From: Desulfosporosinus sp.
GTDB lineage: Bacteria > Bacillota > Desulfitobacteriia > Desulfitobacteriales > Desulfitobacteriaceae
NCBI GenBank assembly: GCA_003132105.1
Contig: PKWS01000413.1
Coordinates: 1 to 7,047, forward strand
Reading direction: 5' to 3'
DNA: 7,047 bases
The notes below the pieces were generated by a model. The model was not told the DNA's origin. It made no database searches and was given only the letters and a program-made list of their open reading frames with translations. Of this stretch, positions 5,801 through 7,047 are shown piece by piece. The translations under genes and the position numbers were made by a program. Position 1 is the stretch's first letter, and each line of letters starts with the position of its first letter.

Positions 5801-6073
5801 ATGCCAACCATCAAATCGTCCACCTCACTGCGCAACGAATATAGCAAAATTTCCAAGTACTGCCATGAAACCGGCGAACCAGTGTATGTTACCGTCAACG
5901 GCGAAGGCGATTTGACCGTGATGAGTATAGACGCTTTTGAGAAGCGCGAACGAGCACTGGAAATCCGCGAAAAGCTGCTGGAAGCACAATTGCAAAAAGC
6001 CAATGGTGTGCCTATGTTGGACTTCGACGAATCCATGAGCGAACTGAAGGAGTTGGCACTTGGCAAATTATAA
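5801..6073 (+). CDS. type II antitoxin, Phd/YefM family
   Basis: A 90-aa antitoxin that should bind and neutralise the toxin encoded next to it and repress the shared promoter. The N-terminal part (about 3-48) has the Phd/YefM DNA-binding dimer pattern: SSTSLRNEYSKISKYC, then TGEPVYVTVNGEGDLTVMSIDAFE. A helical linker (KRERALEIREKLLEAQLQK) leads to a toxin-binding tail, DFDESMSELKELALGKL. ATG with GAAGGAG 8 nt upstream. Its stop codon lies inside the toxin gene (14-nt overlap), the usual tight coupling of type II systems. The family is identified by motif recall. Codon choice is more GC-rich than in the neighbouring core genes (for example ACCGGC, GTCAACGGC), consistent with transfer. Confidence 0.88.
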   Translation: MPTIKSSTSLRNEYSKISKYCHETGEPVYVTVNGEGDLTVMSIDAFEKRERALEIREKLLEAQLQKANGVPMLDFDESMSELKELALGKL

Positions 6074-6368
6074 AATAAAAATCATGCAGATTGCGCAAGA
6101 TGACATGAAGGCCATTGTTGCGCATATTCGCATAGATGATACCGATGCCGCTATCAGAATGTATGAAAATATCAAAGCGTCCATAGGCAAGCTGGCGGAC
6201 TTTCCGCTCATGGGTCCAGTGCCGTTGGACAGGAAGGTCGCTGAACAGGGATATCGCATGATCGTTGTAGATCCCTATCTAGTGTTCTACATCCTGGTCA
6301 TGGAGAATAACACGGTGGAAGTTCATCGTGTGCTTCACGGCAAACAGGATTTCCCCCGCATCCTGTAA
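6060..6368 (+). CDS. type II toxin, RelE/ParE family
   Basis: A 102-aa RelE/ParE-fold toxin. RelE members cleave ribosome-bound mRNA and ParE members poison gyrase; the sequence alone does not decide which. Visible pattern: N-terminal strand YKIKIMQIAQDDMKAIVAHI, two helices (DAAIRMYENIKASIGKLADFPLMGP), then the C-terminal sheet GYRMIVVDPYLVFYILVMENNTVEVHRVLHGKQDFPRIL (64-102). The Arg66, Tyr73, Tyr78 and RVLHG.QD residues are typical. The start is a TTG at 6060, supported by GAAGGAG 7 nt upstream inside the antitoxin gene. The next ATG (6084) would cut off the first beta strand. The gene appears intact and full length. Translation is coupled to the antitoxin by the 14-nt overlap. Confidence 0.88.
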   Translation: MANYKIKIMQIAQDDMKAIVAHIRIDDTDAAIRMYENIKASIGKLADFPLMGPVPLDRKVAEQGYRMIVVDPYLVFYILVMENNTVEVHRVLHGKQDFPRIL

Positions 6369-6380
6369 ATATGAGCCAGA

Positions 6381-6770
6381 TCAATTCATTCCTTTCGTGA
6401 CCTTCACCAATACCTCTTTCCCCCGAAAGACGATACCAAGCTTGATGATATTATGGATTCCCCTGTCGAGCAGTTCCTGCTGATATTCCTCCGCTTCGAT
6501 CTGTTGTAAGGCTAGCTGAGCGACCTGTTCTAGGTCCTTTACTTTCTCCGGATCTACACTCTTAAACTCGATAATTATGCCCGCCTTGCTCGTATCCTGT
6601 GGGATTACCATGACATCATAGCGTCCATAACCGTCCTCGCGGTTGGACTTGATTTCATAATCAGGACGTAACCCTATCAGGAGGCCAAGCACAAAGGCAT
6701 GATAGATTTTTTCCGGCACTTTCCCCCCGGTTACAGTGTCCCCTATGTCAAGACAAAGATTTTCAGTTTC
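6381..6770 (-). pseudogene. 5'-truncated AAA-ATPase/PD-(D/E)XK nuclease-superfamily protein (DUF1703-type C-terminus)
   Basis: The readable part is the C-terminal nuclease-like domain of proteins that normally have an N-terminal AAA-ATPase-like domain (PF09820 plus PF08011, about 500 aa or more). Visible: EKIYHAFVLGLL, then KSNREDGYGRYDVMVIP with the active-site-type Asp, KAGIIIEFK with the E-x-K motif, a helix rich in Gln/Glu, and HNIIKLGIVFRGKEVLVKV. The nominal start is a GTG at 6719 (112 aa) without a ribosome site. The frame continues upstream through TGGK, which also looks family-like, to a TAA at 6771-6773. The ATPase half is therefore missing, probably lost when the adjacent insertion sequence arrived or by later decay. 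It converges with the toxin gene, with only 12 bp between. It might still be translated as a stand-alone small protein, but I consider it a remnant. Confidence 0.72.
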
Positions 6771-6834
6771 TTAGTGAACCAGATATTCCCAATTGGTATA
6801 TGATAAACACATCAACATTTTGAATCAGATGTCA

Positions 6835-7047
6835 TGTACTGGGTAGTTAGTCAGCGAAGTAGATCTTAGTATCACATGATTAGATCCGATTAAGCGGCTT
6901 TACTACCTAAGTAGACTTCTAGTGGCGTCAGGTAGTCATGTGTTTGATGTGGACGTTCGGTATTGTATTCTTTGATGTATTCTCGGATTCCAGCTCTTAA
7001 TGCTCTTGGTATCAGATATTCATACGGGTAGATTCGCTCAGTTTTCA
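6835..7047 (-). mobile_element. IS3-family insertion sequence, right part only
   Basis: Contains the transposase 3' end and a non-coding tail of about 55 bp. A candidate element boundary is the plus-strand TGTACTGGGTAGTTAG starting at 6835: IS3-family inverted repeats begin with 5'-TG, and TGTACTG beginnings are common. The tail also holds a small imperfect hairpin (GATCT 6862-6866 with AGATC 6882-6886). The other end lies outside the window, so the matching inverted repeat and target duplication cannot be checked. Confidence 0.55.
6890..7047 (-). CDS. IS3-family transposase (DDE integrase core), C-terminal fragment cut by the window edge
   Basis: The last 51 codons are visible, ending GSKAA and a TAA at 6890-6892. 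The motif sequence KTERIY, then LRAGIREYIKEYNTERPHQTHDYLTPLEVY, is the hallmark C-terminus of IS3-family OrfB/integrase proteins (rve domain). The Glu in the KTERIY segment follows the region carrying the catalytic DDE glutamate, which is outside the window. The enzyme would cut and join the IS ends. Whether the upstream part is intact or frameshifted cannot be seen here. Confidence 0.88.
   Translation of the reverse strand, partial: KTERIYPYEYLIPRALRAGIREYIKEYNTERPHQTHDYLTPLEVYLGSKAA

Noticed and set aside
5779..6066. Minus-strand frame antisense to the antitoxin gene
   Set aside because: Ser-rich antisense shadow of a well-supported gene, with no start signals.
1..7047. CRISPR array, tRNA or rRNA gene, or riboswitch
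   Set aside because: No regularly spaced direct repeats, cloverleaf or rRNA-like sequence is visible on either strand, and no leader resembles a known riboswitch class.

Overview
The window looks chromosomal, from a low-to-moderate GC Gram-positive bacterium. Strong GGAGG-type ribosome binding sites, sigma-A-like promoters, a Firmicutes-style 6S RNA and a DUF3792/TIGR04086 membrane protein point to Clostridia. A long FtsA-like protein with extra C-terminal repeats suggests the Desulfitobacterium/Desulfosporosinus group, but that is recall-based inference, not a search result.

Layout, left to right. Bases 33-234 (minus strand) carry what I read as a 6S RNA: an extended -10 promoter, a long interrupted closing stem, an apical stem, a small 3'-side hairpin and a terminal palindrome. 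Upstream of it on the same strand is a winged-helix/coiled-coil protein gene (287-775). Its 5' edge abuts a block of about 100 bp containing two hairpins that resemble an IS200/IS605 end. Then comes panB (888-1733, minus; pantothenate/CoA synthesis). A divergent intergenic region with a 10-bp palindrome separates panB from a plus-strand four-helix membrane protein (1838-2209), which ends in an intrinsic terminator. Convergent to it is lgt (2318-3103, minus; lipoprotein lipidation). Further right are an orphan 66-aa single-pass membrane protein (3211-3411, minus) with its own promoter and terminator, and a 701-aa FtsA/PilM-fold ATPase (3497-5602, minus) with repeated VNG...GD modules after the ATPase core.

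From about 5700 rightward the content becomes accessory. A well-formed promoter drives a Phd/YefM antitoxin and an overlapping RelE/ParE toxin (5801-6368). Next is the C-terminal piece of an AAA-ATPase/PD-(D/E)XK nuclease protein (minus, 5'-truncated). Last is the 3' end of an IS3-family transposase that runs off the window (6890-7047, minus), with a candidate IS end near 6835.

The left two thirds are mostly separately transcribed envelope, cofactor and regulatory genes. Each has its own signals and there is no long operon. The toxin-antitoxin pair, nuclease fragment and IS look like a small island of acquired or decaying DNA. I see no CRISPR array, tRNA or rRNA, and no clearly new multi-gene system. 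The least ordinary items are the 6S RNA, the extended FtsA-like protein, and the hairpin element fused in frame to the winged-helix gene.
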